Below are positions 9,446 to 18,100 of a DNA stretch of 64,000 nt, piece by piece. Origin of the DNA: Mesosutterella faecium (lineage in GTDB: Bacteria > Pseudomonadota > Gammaproteobacteria > Burkholderiales > Burkholderiaceae_F). Below the pieces are notes generated by a model. The model did no database searches. It was not told the DNA's origin and saw only the letters and a program-made list of their open reading frames with translations. Position 1 is the first letter of the stretch, and every line of letters starts with the position of its first letter. The stretch is from contig NZ_JAKZJU020000001.1 in assembly GCF_022809315.2 (NCBI RefSeq), positions 2,021,001 through 2,085,000 of the forward strand, given 5' to 3'. The translations under genes were made by a program, and so were the position numbers.

Positions 9446-9460
9446 TTCAGGTGGCCTGAA
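9446..9460. promoter_or_regulatory. Palindrome upstream of tetR, candidate operator
   Basis: TTCAGGTGGCCTGAA is a 15-bp palindrome with a 3-bp centre, lying 25-39 bp upstream of the tetR start and beside a T9 run. Position and symmetry fit autoregulation by the TetR protein; nothing else supports it. Confidence 0.35.
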
Positions 9461-9572
9461 GCCTCATCAGGGACCCCGGAAAGGGCGGAGATCCCGCCCC
9501 CGATTCTAGCGCGGGCGCCCCGCTCCCTTTTCCCCGTCCGATGCTCCCCGCGGGGGCCCGAAGCCCGCAGAG

Positions 9573-9617
9573 CAAAAAGCGCGAGCCCCTCCGGCTTTGC
9601 CTGCCGGGAGGGCTCGC
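9573..9617 (-). terminator. Rho-independent terminator after porin gene
   Basis: Arms 9581-9595 and 9603-9617 are complementary over 15 bp with one mismatch. On the minus strand the hairpin is followed closely by five T (bases 9577-9573). It ends the reductase-porin transcript. Confidence 0.75.
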
Positions 9618-9635
9618 AGACAAGCCCCCAGGCCT

Positions 9636-10757
9636 TTAGAACCAGTGCGTGACGCCTACGGTCGTCACGACCCGGTTCGTTTCGGTCGTGTTGGTGTCAA
9701 GCAGCCCCGTGCCCTTCGCGTAGGAGACGACGCCGTAGCCCATCGTGCGCTTGCTGAAGTAGTAGTGCACGCCGAGCGACCCCACGTAGCGCTTGTAGTC
9801 GTCCTCATCGCCCTTCACGGCGCCCTTGTTCTTGCCCGTGAGGAACTGGAACTGCCCGAGAAAGCTCGCGGCTCCAACGCTGTAGCGGCCGCCCAGGAAG
9901 AAGGCATGTCCCTCGAGCCCGCGGCCGCTGCCGTCATAGACCACCTTGTAGTCGTCGTCCCAGGTCGAGTCGGTGAAGCGGTTCTGGTTCTTGTAATAGT
10001 TGTAGCCCGCAAACAGCGTCACCGGGCCCGCGTTCGGGGTCCAGGCGCCGGCAAGCTTCGCCGACCACCTCGTCTTGTTCGGGTCGGTGTCCCGGTAGTC
10101 GTGGCCGATGAAGTCGGCCTCAACCCCGGCGATCACCCGCGCATTCTTTCCGTCCCAGCGCGCGTAGATGTTCCCGAAGTGGCTGTCGCGGGCCATCCCG
10201 TTCGTCTCTTTGTCGGACGTGCTACCCGTGAACGAATACTGGCCGCCGAACTCAAAGCCGTTCATCTTCGGGGAGACGTAGTAGAGGGTGTTGCTGTTGA
10301 GCCTCCAGACGTTCACCTGCGTGCCCTGCAGCCCCGCGTCGTAGTACCCGGTCTCGAAGGGCTCAAAGTCCCAGTAGCGGGAAAGGGACGAAGAGCCCGA
10401 GGTGAAGGCCCCGACCCGGCCCGCGCCGATCCGGCCCCAGGAGCCCTTCACATAGATCTGGGACTCGCGGTTGAAGATGCTGCCGCTTTTGCCCTGCGCG
10501 CCCGTATCGCTTGCGAAGCCCGACTCCAGAATGAAGCCCACGCTGGAGGAGCCGATTTTCTCCTCGCCCTTCACGCCCCAGCGCGAGCCCGCGTAGTTGC
10601 CGGAGTTCATCTCGAGCGTGTCAACGCCGCGGTTTGAGACGTGGGTGTACTGCAGGCCCGTGTCGACGACCCCGTACATCGTGATGGAAGGGGCGGCTGC
10701 GGCCGCCCCGGACAGGGCCACGGCGGCAAGCGCTGCGGCGAGCTTCATGGGTTTCAT
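9636..10757 (-). CDS. Outer-membrane porin downstream of the UrdA-like reductase
   Basis: 373 residues: signal peptide of about 22 residues ending AAAA, family start SITMYGVVDTGLQYTH, and C-terminal Phe (GVTHWF). RBS AAAGGAC precedes ATG. It is homologous to the porins at 956 and 21329. It lies 148 bp downstream of the flavin reductase gene on the same strand with strong hairpins between, so it is likely a distal operon member expressed at a different level. The pairing suggests it admits the acceptor used by the periplasmic reductase and lyase next to it. Confidence 0.9.
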   Translation of the reverse strand: MKPMKLAAALAAVALSGAAAAAPSITMYGVVDTGLQYTHVSNRGVDTLEMNSGNYAGSRWGVKGEEKIGSSSVGFILESGFASDTGAQGKSGSIFNRESQIYVKGSWGRIGAGRVGAFTSGSSSLSRYWDFEPFETGYYDAGLQGTQVNVWRLNSNTLYYVSPKMNGFEFGGQYSFTGSTSDKETNGMARDSHFGNIYARWDGKNARVIAGVEADFIGHDYRDTDPNKTRWSAKLAGAWTPNAGPVTLFAGYNYYKNQNRFTDSTWDDDYKVVYDGSGRGLEGHAFFLGGRYSVGAASFLGQFQFLTGKNKGAVKGDEDDYKRYVGSLGVHYYFSKRTMGYGVVSYAKGTGLLDTNTTETNRVVTTVGVTHWF

Positions 10758-10798
10758 TTTTTTGCGAGTCCTTTGAATGGAAAAGACGATAAGGGACA

Positions 10799-10841
10799 GG
10801 GCGGCCGGGCCTAGCCCTCAAGGGGAGAAACCCGGCCGCCC
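10799..10841 (-). terminator. Intercistronic hairpins between reductase and porin
   Basis: GGGCGGCCGGG (10799-10809) pairs perfectly with CCCGGCCGCCC (10831-10841). A second hairpin, GACGGGG/CCCCGTC, lies at 10873-10892 just after the reductase stop. Neither has a T run on the minus strand. They probably attenuate transcription or protect the upstream message so that reductase and porin differ in level. Confidence 0.45.
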
Positions 10842-10905
10842 TGCAGGAGAGAAAAGGGTTTGAAAGGGAGAGGACGGGGCTCTGCCCCCGTCTTCTTATT
10901 CGGAT

Positions 10906-12693
10906 TTAGTTTTTGTTCCTGTAGGAGGCAGACAGCGCGTCCCAGGCCGCCGCTTCGCCCGCGATGCGGCCGAAGACCAGGATGTCGGTATAGGCGTTGC
11001 CGCCCAGACGGTTCGTGCCGTGAGTGACGCCGGTCGCCTCGCCCGCAGCGTAAAGCCCCGGAATCGGCTCGCCCTTGGCGTTCAGGGCCTGCGCCTTCGG
11101 ATTAATGCGGATGCCGCCCATCGTGTGGTGGATGGAGGGCACGGCCTTCACGACGTAGTAGCGGCCCTGCGAGAGGTCGACCAGACCCGCACGGTGGTGG
11201 AAGTCGCGGTCATTGCCCTTGCCGGTCATGGAGTCGACGCGGTCAACGGTCGCCTTGAGGTTCTTGTATGGGATCTTCGTGAAGTCGGCGACGCACTTCA
11301 GGTCATCGCAGGTCTTCATGGTGCCGTTCTTCGTGAACGCGGCGTACTCGTCAGGGTGCGCCTCGACGGTCTTCGAGACGCTGCCGATCTTGTCGTTCCA
11401 GAGTACCCAGGTGTAGGCCCCGGGCTGCCTGAGGATCGCGTGCGAGATCACGTCGCGGCGCTCGAGTTCCTCGACGAAGCGCTCGCCCTTCTGGTTCAGG
11501 AGGATCGCGCCGTCAAATCGCGCGTCGGCGATGAGCTCGATCGTGCCCGAGACCGGGTCGCAGATCGGGTAGGTCTGGATGTACTGCATGTTCACGAGGC
11601 TCGCCCCTGCGCGCTCGGCCATGTAGAGGGCTTCGCCGGTCGCGCTCGGGGAGTCGGTCGACTTGAAGCGCTCGTCAAGCGACGGGTTGTACTTCTTCAC
11701 CATCGCGGCGTTGTGGCCGAAGCCGCCGGTCGCGAGCACCACGCCGCCCTTCGCGTCGAACTCATAGGGGCGGCCGTCCATTTCAGCCTTGACGCCGGTC
11801 ACGCGCCCCGTGGAATCGCGCAGCAGTTCCACGGCCTTCATGTTCGTAATCACGGGGATGCCGAGCGAGTCGGCCTTCGCCGAGAGCTTCGTGATGAACT
11901 CCGTCCCGGTCTGGCCCACGGGGATCAGGGCGCGCTTTCTCGTATGCCCGCCGAACATGAAGAGGTTGTCCGGCTCGAACCTCACCCCCACGTAGTCGCG
12001 GGCCCACTTCGCAGTTTCAAGCGCGTGCCCGGTGAGAGTGCGGATCACTGAGAGGTCGCCCTTCTTGTCGCCGCCGATATAGGTGTCCTGCGCGTGGCGC
12101 TCGGGCGAGTCGTCGAGAACGCCCAGCTTCGGCTGCACCCAGTTGCGGGCAACGTTCATCTCACCGCCTGAAATGAGGGAGTTGCCGCCGACCGAAGGCA
12201 TCTTCTCCAGCACCACGACGCTCGCCCCGGTCCTCTTCGCCTCGATCGCGGCGGCAAAGCCCGCGCCGCCCGCGCCCACGACGACCACGTCATAGCCGCT
12301 CTTCGCGGGGATCGCCTTCGAGACCTTCTTCAGGGACTTCTGACCGTCCTTCGAGAGGGTGACGCCCGCCTTCTTCGCCGCGTCCTTCACCGCAGCGAGA
12401 AGGCCGCGCGAGGAGAAGGAGGCGCCGGAGACCACGTCGAGGTCGGCGGAATTGGTCTTTACGACATTGTCCTTCAGGTCCGTGAACACCTTCTTCGAGA
12501 GGACCGGGTTCTCCTGCTGGGAGAGGACCTTGATCGACTGGATGCGGTTCGCATCGAACGTGACCTCGACCTTGATCTCGCCGTCCTTGCCAACGCCGGT
12601 TCCGGTGGTGGTCACGGGGGAGGCGAAGGCCTGCAGGGCGAAGACGCTCATGACGGCAGCGGCCACTGCCATGGAAGCTTTGTTAAAACGCAT
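10906..12693 (-). CDS. Exported FMN/FAD reductase, urocanate reductase-like (UrdA type)
   Basis: 595 residues. A Sec signal peptide (about residues 1-24, ending AFA) is followed by an FMN-binding domain with the covalent flavinylation motif DVVSGAS (Ser92 the likely attachment site), then a fumarate-reductase-like FAD domain (VVVVGAGGAGFAAAI, 136-150). There is no CxxCH, so no haem. Active-site residues are Tyr375, Asp390, Arg413, His522 and Arg562. Their spacing is identical to the Y373, D388, R411, H520 and R560 I recall for Shewanella UrdA, offset by two; Tyr replaces the fumarate-reductase His. This points to an imidazole acrylate (urocanate or thiourocanate), reduced in the periplasm as terminal electron acceptor. 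RBS AAAGGA. Divergent from an exported lyase; a porin follows. Confidence 0.85.
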   Translation of the reverse strand: MRFNKASMAVAAAVMSVFALQAFASPVTTTGTGVGKDGEIKVEVTFDANRIQSIKVLSQQENPVLSKKVFTDLKDNVVKTNSADLDVVSGASFSSRGLLAAVKDAAKKAGVTLSKDGQKSLKKVSKAIPAKSGYDVVVVGAGGAGFAAAIEAKRTGASVVVLEKMPSVGGNSLISGGEMNVARNWVQPKLGVLDDSPERHAQDTYIGGDKKGDLSVIRTLTGHALETAKWARDYVGVRFEPDNLFMFGGHTRKRALIPVGQTGTEFITKLSAKADSLGIPVITNMKAVELLRDSTGRVTGVKAEMDGRPYEFDAKGGVVLATGGFGHNAAMVKKYNPSLDERFKSTDSPSATGEALYMAERAGASLVNMQYIQTYPICDPVSGTIELIADARFDGAILLNQKGERFVEELERRDVISHAILRQPGAYTWVLWNDKIGSVSKTVEAHPDEYAAFTKNGTMKTCDDLKCVADFTKIPYKNLKATVDRVDSMTGKGNDRDFHHRAGLVDLSQGRYYVVKAVPSIHHTMGGIRINPKAQALNAKGEPIPGLYAAGEATGVTHGTNRLGGNAYTDILVFGRIAGEAAAWDALSASYRNKN

Positions 12694-12705
12694 TTTCTTT
12701 CCTTT

Positions 12706-12721
12706 AAACCGACTGGACGGT
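12706..12721 (-). promoter_or_regulatory. Operator-like site at the reductase promoter
   Basis: Read on the minus strand this is ACCGTCCAGTCGGTTT, an imperfect palindrome (ACCG...CGGT) 13-28 bp before the reductase start. Fifteen of its 16 bases recur at 12888-12903 before the lyase. Half-site and spacing resemble TetR-family operators. A possible -35/-10 pair for this direction is TTGCTT, 17 bp, TTAAAT just upstream. Confidence 0.6.
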
Positions 12722-12887
12722 CTTTTTTATGACAGGCTCATTTAACCACCGCGGACCCACCAAAGCAAGTCTTTGCGGTTAGGTATTAACCCGTATTATC
12801 TAAGATGAACACCGCAGATCTCCATTATTAAAGCGGCGTTGGAACTAAGTCGGAAGAACTACTAATGTCGAAAACCCTCATAAACAT

Positions 12888-12903
12888 ACCGTCCGGTCGG
12901 TTT
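12888..12903 (+). promoter_or_regulatory. Operator-like site at the lyase promoter
   Basis: ACCGTCCGGTCGGTTT on the plus strand ends just before a -10-like TATACT at 12909-12914, so a bound protein would block RNA polymerase. It is in mirror-image orientation to the site at 12706-12721, so both divergent genes carry the same box facing outward. An alternative promoter further up has TATTAT at 12794-12799. Confidence 0.6.
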
Positions 12904-12988
12904 AATCCTATACTACGACCTCGTCGCACCCGGCGGGCTGAAGTGCCCCGACCCGGACAAGCGCCAAACACTCTATTGGAGAGATAAG

Positions 12989-14635
12989 ATGATGAAGTTC
13001 AAACCCGCAGCCCTTGCCATAGGACTTGCCATGACCGCTACCAGCGCATTTGCCACCGTGACCCTGGACGGCCACTCGCTCACCCAGGCCGACGCCTGGA
13101 AGATCGCCGAAGGCGAGCCCGTCGCCATTTCGGACAAGGCCATGAAGTTCATGTCCGACTCGAACAAGCTCGTGCTGCTCGCCGCCCGTCAGGGCAAGGA
13201 AATCTACGGCCTCACCGTGGGCGTGGGCCTCAACAAGGACCATCACCTCTTTGACAAGACCGGGCGCCTCACCGAGCAGGCCCGCCAGGCCTCGATCGCC
13301 TTCAACCGCAACATCATCCGCTCGCACTCCGCCGGCTTCGGCCCGATGCTGGACAAGAAGATCGCAAGGCTCGCGATGGTGGTGCGCCTCAATACGCTTT
13401 TGACCGGCCGCTCCGGAGCCCAGCCGCGCGTGGCCGAGCTCTACCGCGACTTCCTCAACAAGGGCATCACCCCGATGATCCCTTCGCGCGGCTCGATCGG
13501 CGACGCTGACATCACGCTCGCCTCCCACGTGGGCTCGGTGATGATCGGCGAATGGAAGGCCGACGTCGACGGCAGGGAAATGACGGGCGCCGAAGCCCTG
13601 AAGGCGAAGGGCCTCCAGCCCCTCGTCCCGGAAGGCAAGGACGGCCTGGCGATCCTCTCCTCCAACTGCGTGGGCACGGCGCTCACCATGGAAGCCGCCC
13701 GCACGATGCACCAGGTGCTCAAGGTCTCGCCCGTGGTCTACGGACTTTCGCTTGAAGGCCTGAACGGCAACGTCACGCCGTTCCTCGCCCAGAGCGCAGC
13801 CTCGCACCCGCTGAAGGGCTTCCCCGAGATGGCGAAGACCCTGCGGCTTACCCTGAAGGGCTCCTACCTCTGGGACCTCGACAAGACCCGCAACCTGCAG
13901 GATCCCCTCTCCTTCCGCACGAGCGTCTACACGATGTCCGAGGCGAAGGTCGCACTCGATGAGCTCGACGGCCTGCTCAACACCCAGATCAACTCTTCCG
14001 ACGACAACCCGGGCGTGATCCTCAATGCCACGCAGGAAGACCGCAGCACCCCTTACGTGAACCAGTGGTTCGTGGAGGGCGACGGGCTGAAGGGCGCCAT
14101 CATCCCGAGCGCGAACTTCGAGCCGCTGCCGATCGCGATTGCCGCCCAGAAGGCCGCGATCGCCCTCACCCACGTCGCGCACAACAGCGCGAACCGCATG
14201 ATGAGGCTTGACGACGACAACTTCTCGGGACTCTCGCGCTACCTCGCCTCCAAGGAGAACGTGTTCGGCCACGCCTTCGGCGCGACCGAGGACTCGATGG
14301 TCTCGCTCTACGCCGAAACGATCGACCTCGCCAACCCGATCTCCGTGCACGGCGCTGCGGTTGAAGGCACGATCGAGGACACGCACTCCAACCTGCCGCG
14401 CGTCGCCCAGCGCCTGAACCGCTCCGCGAACACGGTGCTTGACATGTACTCGATGGAGCTGCTGCACGCCGCCCAGGCCATCGACCTGCGCAAGATGAAG
14501 CAGACGAACGTCCGCCTCTCCGACAAGACCGGCGCTCTTTACAACGCCTACCGCAAGCAGGTTCCGTTCGTCGGCATGGACCGCGTCTACAGCGGCAACC
14601 TCCAGGCCGGCCGCAAGATCCTCGAGCAGTACTGA
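12989..14635 (+). CDS. Exported HAL/PAL-family lyase lacking the MIO triad (ergothionase-like?)
   Basis: 548 residues: Sec signal peptide with likely cleavage after SAFA (residue 22), then the aromatic ammonia-lyase fold. The catalytic Tyr motif is present (IYGLTVGVG, Tyr73), as are SSDDNPGV and a LQDPLSFR block. Where HAL/PAL enzymes have GSxGASGDLAP, whose Ala-Ser-Gly cyclises to the MIO electrophile, this protein has GSIGDADITLASH (168-180), so no MIO can form. A known MIO-free relative is ergothionase, which eliminates trimethylamine from ergothioneine to give thiourocanate. With the divergent UrdA-like reductase, that is my preferred function; histidine or another betaine or amine substrate is possible. 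RBS GGAGAG; a second ATG follows directly at 12992. Confidence 0.8.
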   Translation: MMKFKPAALAIGLAMTATSAFATVTLDGHSLTQADAWKIAEGEPVAISDKAMKFMSDSNKLVLLAARQGKEIYGLTVGVGLNKDHHLFDKTGRLTEQARQASIAFNRNIIRSHSAGFGPMLDKKIARLAMVVRLNTLLTGRSGAQPRVAELYRDFLNKGITPMIPSRGSIGDADITLASHVGSVMIGEWKADVDGREMTGAEALKAKGLQPLVPEGKDGLAILSSNCVGTALTMEAARTMHQVLKVSPVVYGLSLEGLNGNVTPFLAQSAASHPLKGFPEMAKTLRLTLKGSYLWDLDKTRNLQDPLSFRTSVYTMSEAKVALDELDGLLNTQINSSDDNPGVILNATQEDRSTPYVNQWFVEGDGLKGAIIPSANFEPLPIAIAAQKAAIALTHVAHNSANRMMRLDDDNFSGLSRYLASKENVFGHAFGATEDSMVSLYAETIDLANPISVHGAAVEGTIEDTHSNLPRVAQRLNRSANTVLDMYSMELLHAAQAIDLRKMKQTNVRLSDKTGALYNAYRKQVPFVGMDRVYSGNLQAGRKILEQY

Positions 14636-14667
14636 TTTCGGCTGAGGTCTTTTCCTTCGGGAACGGA

Positions 14668-14753
14668 GGGTGGAAACAGGTTTTCCACCCTTCTCCCGCC
14701 AGGGGACATTCAAAGCGCGCGGGGCTTTTCCATTAAGCCTCTGCGCGCTTTTT
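14668..14753 (+). terminator. Tandem terminators after the lyase
   Basis: First hairpin: GGGTGGAAA (14668-14676) with TTTCCACCC (14682-14690). Second: AGCGCGC (14714-14720) with GCGCGCT (14743-14749) plus inner pairing, followed by TTTTT. The second is a good Rho-independent terminator on the plus strand. Confidence 0.75.
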
Positions 14754-14794
14754 CACTTCCCTTTCCTTTTGCCGGAAGACGCGGCCCCGGCCTT

Positions 14795-15199
14795 TCAGGA
14801 GCCCCGGGCCTCTTCAAGAAGAGGCTTCAGCTTCTGCACAGCCTCGACGTCGGCCGGCAGCCACGCCACGGTGTCCAGCTCGTCCTTCCCCAGCCACTTC
14901 GCTGCCTCGTGCTCGAGCAGCGTGATGCTGCCCTCCGCCACGGAGGCGAGAAAGCAGTGCATCGTGAGGTGAAACTTCGGGTAGTCGCACTCCACGGTGG
15001 TCACAAGCCGCTCGGGCCTGATCGTCACCTCTAGCTCCTCGCGGATCTCGCGCACGATCGCCTCCTGCGGGGTCTCGCCCGGCTCCACTTTGCCGCCGGG
15101 AAATTCCCAGCCGTCCTTGAAATCGCCGTAGCCGCGCTGGGTGGCGAGTATCTTCCCCTCGTGGTGGATGATGGCTGCCACGACTTCAATTCTCTTCAT
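14795..15199 (-). CDS. mutT: MutT/Nudix hydrolase
   Basis: 134 residues from the ATG at 15199, chosen for the GAGAG upstream; an ATG six codons earlier exists. The Nudix box is present as GKVEPGETPQEAIVREIREE, with the catalytic RExxEE intact and Glu in place of the usual final Gly. Enzymes of this size sanitise oxidised or otherwise altered nucleoside triphosphates. The start lies inside the end of the upstream helicase gene (14-bp overlap), so the two are translationally coupled. That coupling suggests a role linked to the helicase rather than, or as well as, general housekeeping. Confidence 0.85.
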   Translation of the reverse strand: MKRIEVVAAIIHHEGKILATQRGYGDFKDGWEFPGGKVEPGETPQEAIVREIREELEVTIRPERLVTTVECDYPKFHLTMHCFLASVAEGSITLLEHEAAKWLGKDELDTVAWLPADVEAVQKLKPLLEEARGS

Positions 15200-18100
15200 T
15201 GCTGCTCTCAAAATCATTGGTTAAATAATCATAAATGTCTTCGCGAACCGGGTGTTCCAGCTCATAGCGGATCTCGAAGGCCGCGTCGCCGGTCTGCAGC
15301 CTCACGGGCGCAGGATCCCCCACGGCGTTCATTTCGCCCAGGAAATAGAATGACTTCGCCTCCTTGTCGTCCTTGTTCTTGCGTACGAACAGATAGATCC
15401 GGTTGCCCCGATCCTCCGGCGTGCGCTTGAACATATGATCCGCGTCCGGCGAATCCACCCTCCTCTTCGTCTTCGAAAGCGCAATCAGGATGCGCTCGGA
15501 CTCGAAGCGGTCCTCATAGGCGATCGCCTCTTCGGACTTCTCATAGTTCACGAACACCGGCAACGTTTTCGTTTCCTCGTCGTAGAAATAGCCGCCGATA
15601 TTCTGGGCGGGCATGTTATGCGACCAATTGAGTAGCCGGCCCACGTCTTCGTAGGTGTACTTGCTGTAAAGCGCGAAATCAGTGTCTTTATAGCGGTCCC
15701 GGTACTCGCTGTTGTAGCGCCGCTTCATGTACTGCACGAGCTCTAAGAGCAGGCCGCGAAACTCAGGGTTCGCCTGGAGAGCGGCTTTGAACCGGGTCGA
15801 AATCCGATAGTCACCGCCTTCGGGCTCAAGAAAAACGCACGCCGAAGTCCGCTCCTGATCCAAGCTGTTCTTGCAGAACCGATTGGTAAGCACCAAACCG
15901 ACGTTCTTCAAGTGCTGACCAGAAGCATTGATCCCGTAACTCTTCCAAAGCATCTCGCGAAGGCGGGCCATCACATGGTCGCGGCCTTGCAGAAGGTCCT
16001 CCAGGACGAGTGCTTCAGAAACTCGCTTGCTGTTTCCGAGCTTCGAGCACCAGAAGGTGAGCATCTGCTCGGCCTCGGGCGAGAGCCTCACTTTGTAATC
16101 GTTGTCATAAGCCTTCAAAAAGGCGTAATAGGACCCCAGGCTTTTGTTTTCAAAGAATTTCTGAACGTCGACCGCATTGTGCAGCTCGAAATCGACGAGC
16201 CTCGGGATCCGCCCAAGCTTGAACTTGAGCGTCCTGTAGGACTCTTTGAGGATCTGGATGCTGTTGGTTTGGGCTGAATCAATCGAAGAGAAGATGCGCC
16301 GCTCCACAATCCGGTCGAAATGGATGGTGGATGCTCCCGGCAGGTATTTTCTCGTTTCCGCCACAAAACGCCGAAGGTTGTCCTTGTTGTAGCTGCGGTC
16401 GCCCGAAAGCGCGATGGGGATCAGATAGTTGGTCTTATAGCGCCCGATGAAGTCGAGCACGACCACATAGTCCTTCCCTTTGGCCTTGCGAAGCCCGCGA
16501 CCCAGCTGCTGAATGAAGATGATCGGGCTTTCGGTCGGGCGCAGCAAAAGCACCTGGTTCACTTCCGGGATGTCAACGCCTTCGTTGAAGATGTCGACTG
16601 TGAAGATGTAGTCGAGCCGAGCGGGCCCCTCGCCGTGCTCGAGGCGCTCGACCATGGCGGCGCGCTCTTCCTGAGAATCCTCCCCCGACAAAGCCTCGGA
16701 AGGAACGCCCCGCTCGGTGAACTTTCGGGCGAGCTCCTCGCATTCGCGGTTGGTCGAGCAGAAAGCCAAACCCTTCACCCGCTCGCCGCTGAACCTGAAG
16801 TAGCGGGCCTCGCGCAGCACGTGCTCCACCCGGACGTCGCTCGTGAGGAGATTGAAGCTCCGCTCATCCTCGATTTTTTCACCGTCCACTTCCAAGTCCG
16901 TGATGCCGTAGTAGTGGAAGGGACAGAGCAGATCGTTTTCGAGCGCCGTCTGCAGGTGGATCTCGTAGGCGATGTTGTTGTCGAAGAGCTTGTAGATATC
17001 AAAGCCGTCGGGGCGGTCGGGGCTCGCGGTCATGCCAAACCAAAACCGGGGCTTGAAAAAGCTCATGATTTTCTGGTAGCTTGCCGCTCCCGCCCGGTGC
17101 ACCTCGTCGATGATGATGAAGTCGAACGCCTCCGGCCCGAAAGCCGCGAGGTTTTCGTCTTTCGACATCGTCTGCATGGTGGCGAAAGTGTATTTCGCGC
17201 CGCTGTCATGGCGGTGGCCGCTGTAGAGCCCGAAGTCGCCGAAGCCGCCGCCCAGCACCCGCTTGAAGCTAGCCATGGCTTGCCGCGCAATCTGCTCGCG
17301 GTGCACGAGGAAAAGGACGCACCGTGGAGCGATTTTCTTCACTGTGAAGGCGGAGGCATAAGTCTTGCCGGTCCCGGTCGCGGAAATGAGCAGCGCCCGT
17401 TTCTTGCCTTCGCGGTAAAGCTGATAGACGCTGTCCACCACACGGCGCTGCATGTCGTTGGGTTCGATCGCGGCCTGCTCGGGAGCTGGAGTCTTCTGCG
17501 GCCTCGGCACGAAGATCGGCCGCTTCTCCTCCCAGTCTTTTTCATAGCGCGGCAGCTCGGTCTTGAGGCTAAAGCTTAGAGGACTCGCCCAGAGGGACTC
17601 GAACTCCGAGACCAGGCGTTCAGTCACCTCCCCTTCGCGCTTTCCCACGAGCCTCACGTTCCATTCTCGGTTTTCCGTAAGCGCGGGGCTCGTGAGGTTT
17701 GAGCTTCCGACAATCATCCGGTAGAGGCCGCCCGCCTTGAAGACATAGCCCTTCGTGTGAAAGCCTTCTTCAGAGGAACAGCGAAAGAGCTTCGCCTCAA
17801 TCGCGGGAGAGACGCTACCCTCCTGGTTCTTTTCGCGCGCGAAAGCGTTGAGCGACTCCACCATTTCCAGAAGCCGCCTTAAATCCTTGGGCTTGTTGAA
17901 ATAGTTGAAGTCCGAAACCAGGATGCGGCCTCGACCGCCTCGGCAGACGAAGTCCTGCAGGTCCCCTTTGAGGAAGCTCAGTCCCGCCTCGGTGAAAAAG
18001 GCGACGCTGAAGAAGAACTCGCTGCTTCGCCGCAGCTCGTCCTGGAGCGCGACGTAGACATGAATGTTTCTCCGAGGCTCGTTGGAAAGAAACTTCGCAC

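Noticed and set aside
10906..12693. Haem-containing flavocytochrome c
   Set aside because: No CxxCH in the protein; only FMN and FAD domains are visible.
12989..14635. Annotation as histidine ammonia-lyase HutH
   Set aside because: The MIO-forming Ala-Ser-Gly is absent and the protein is exported, with no hut genes nearby.
12908..14713. 601-codon minus-strand frame opposite the lyase
   Set aside because: Antisense shadow; the plus-strand lyase has signal peptide, RBS, family motifs and terminator.
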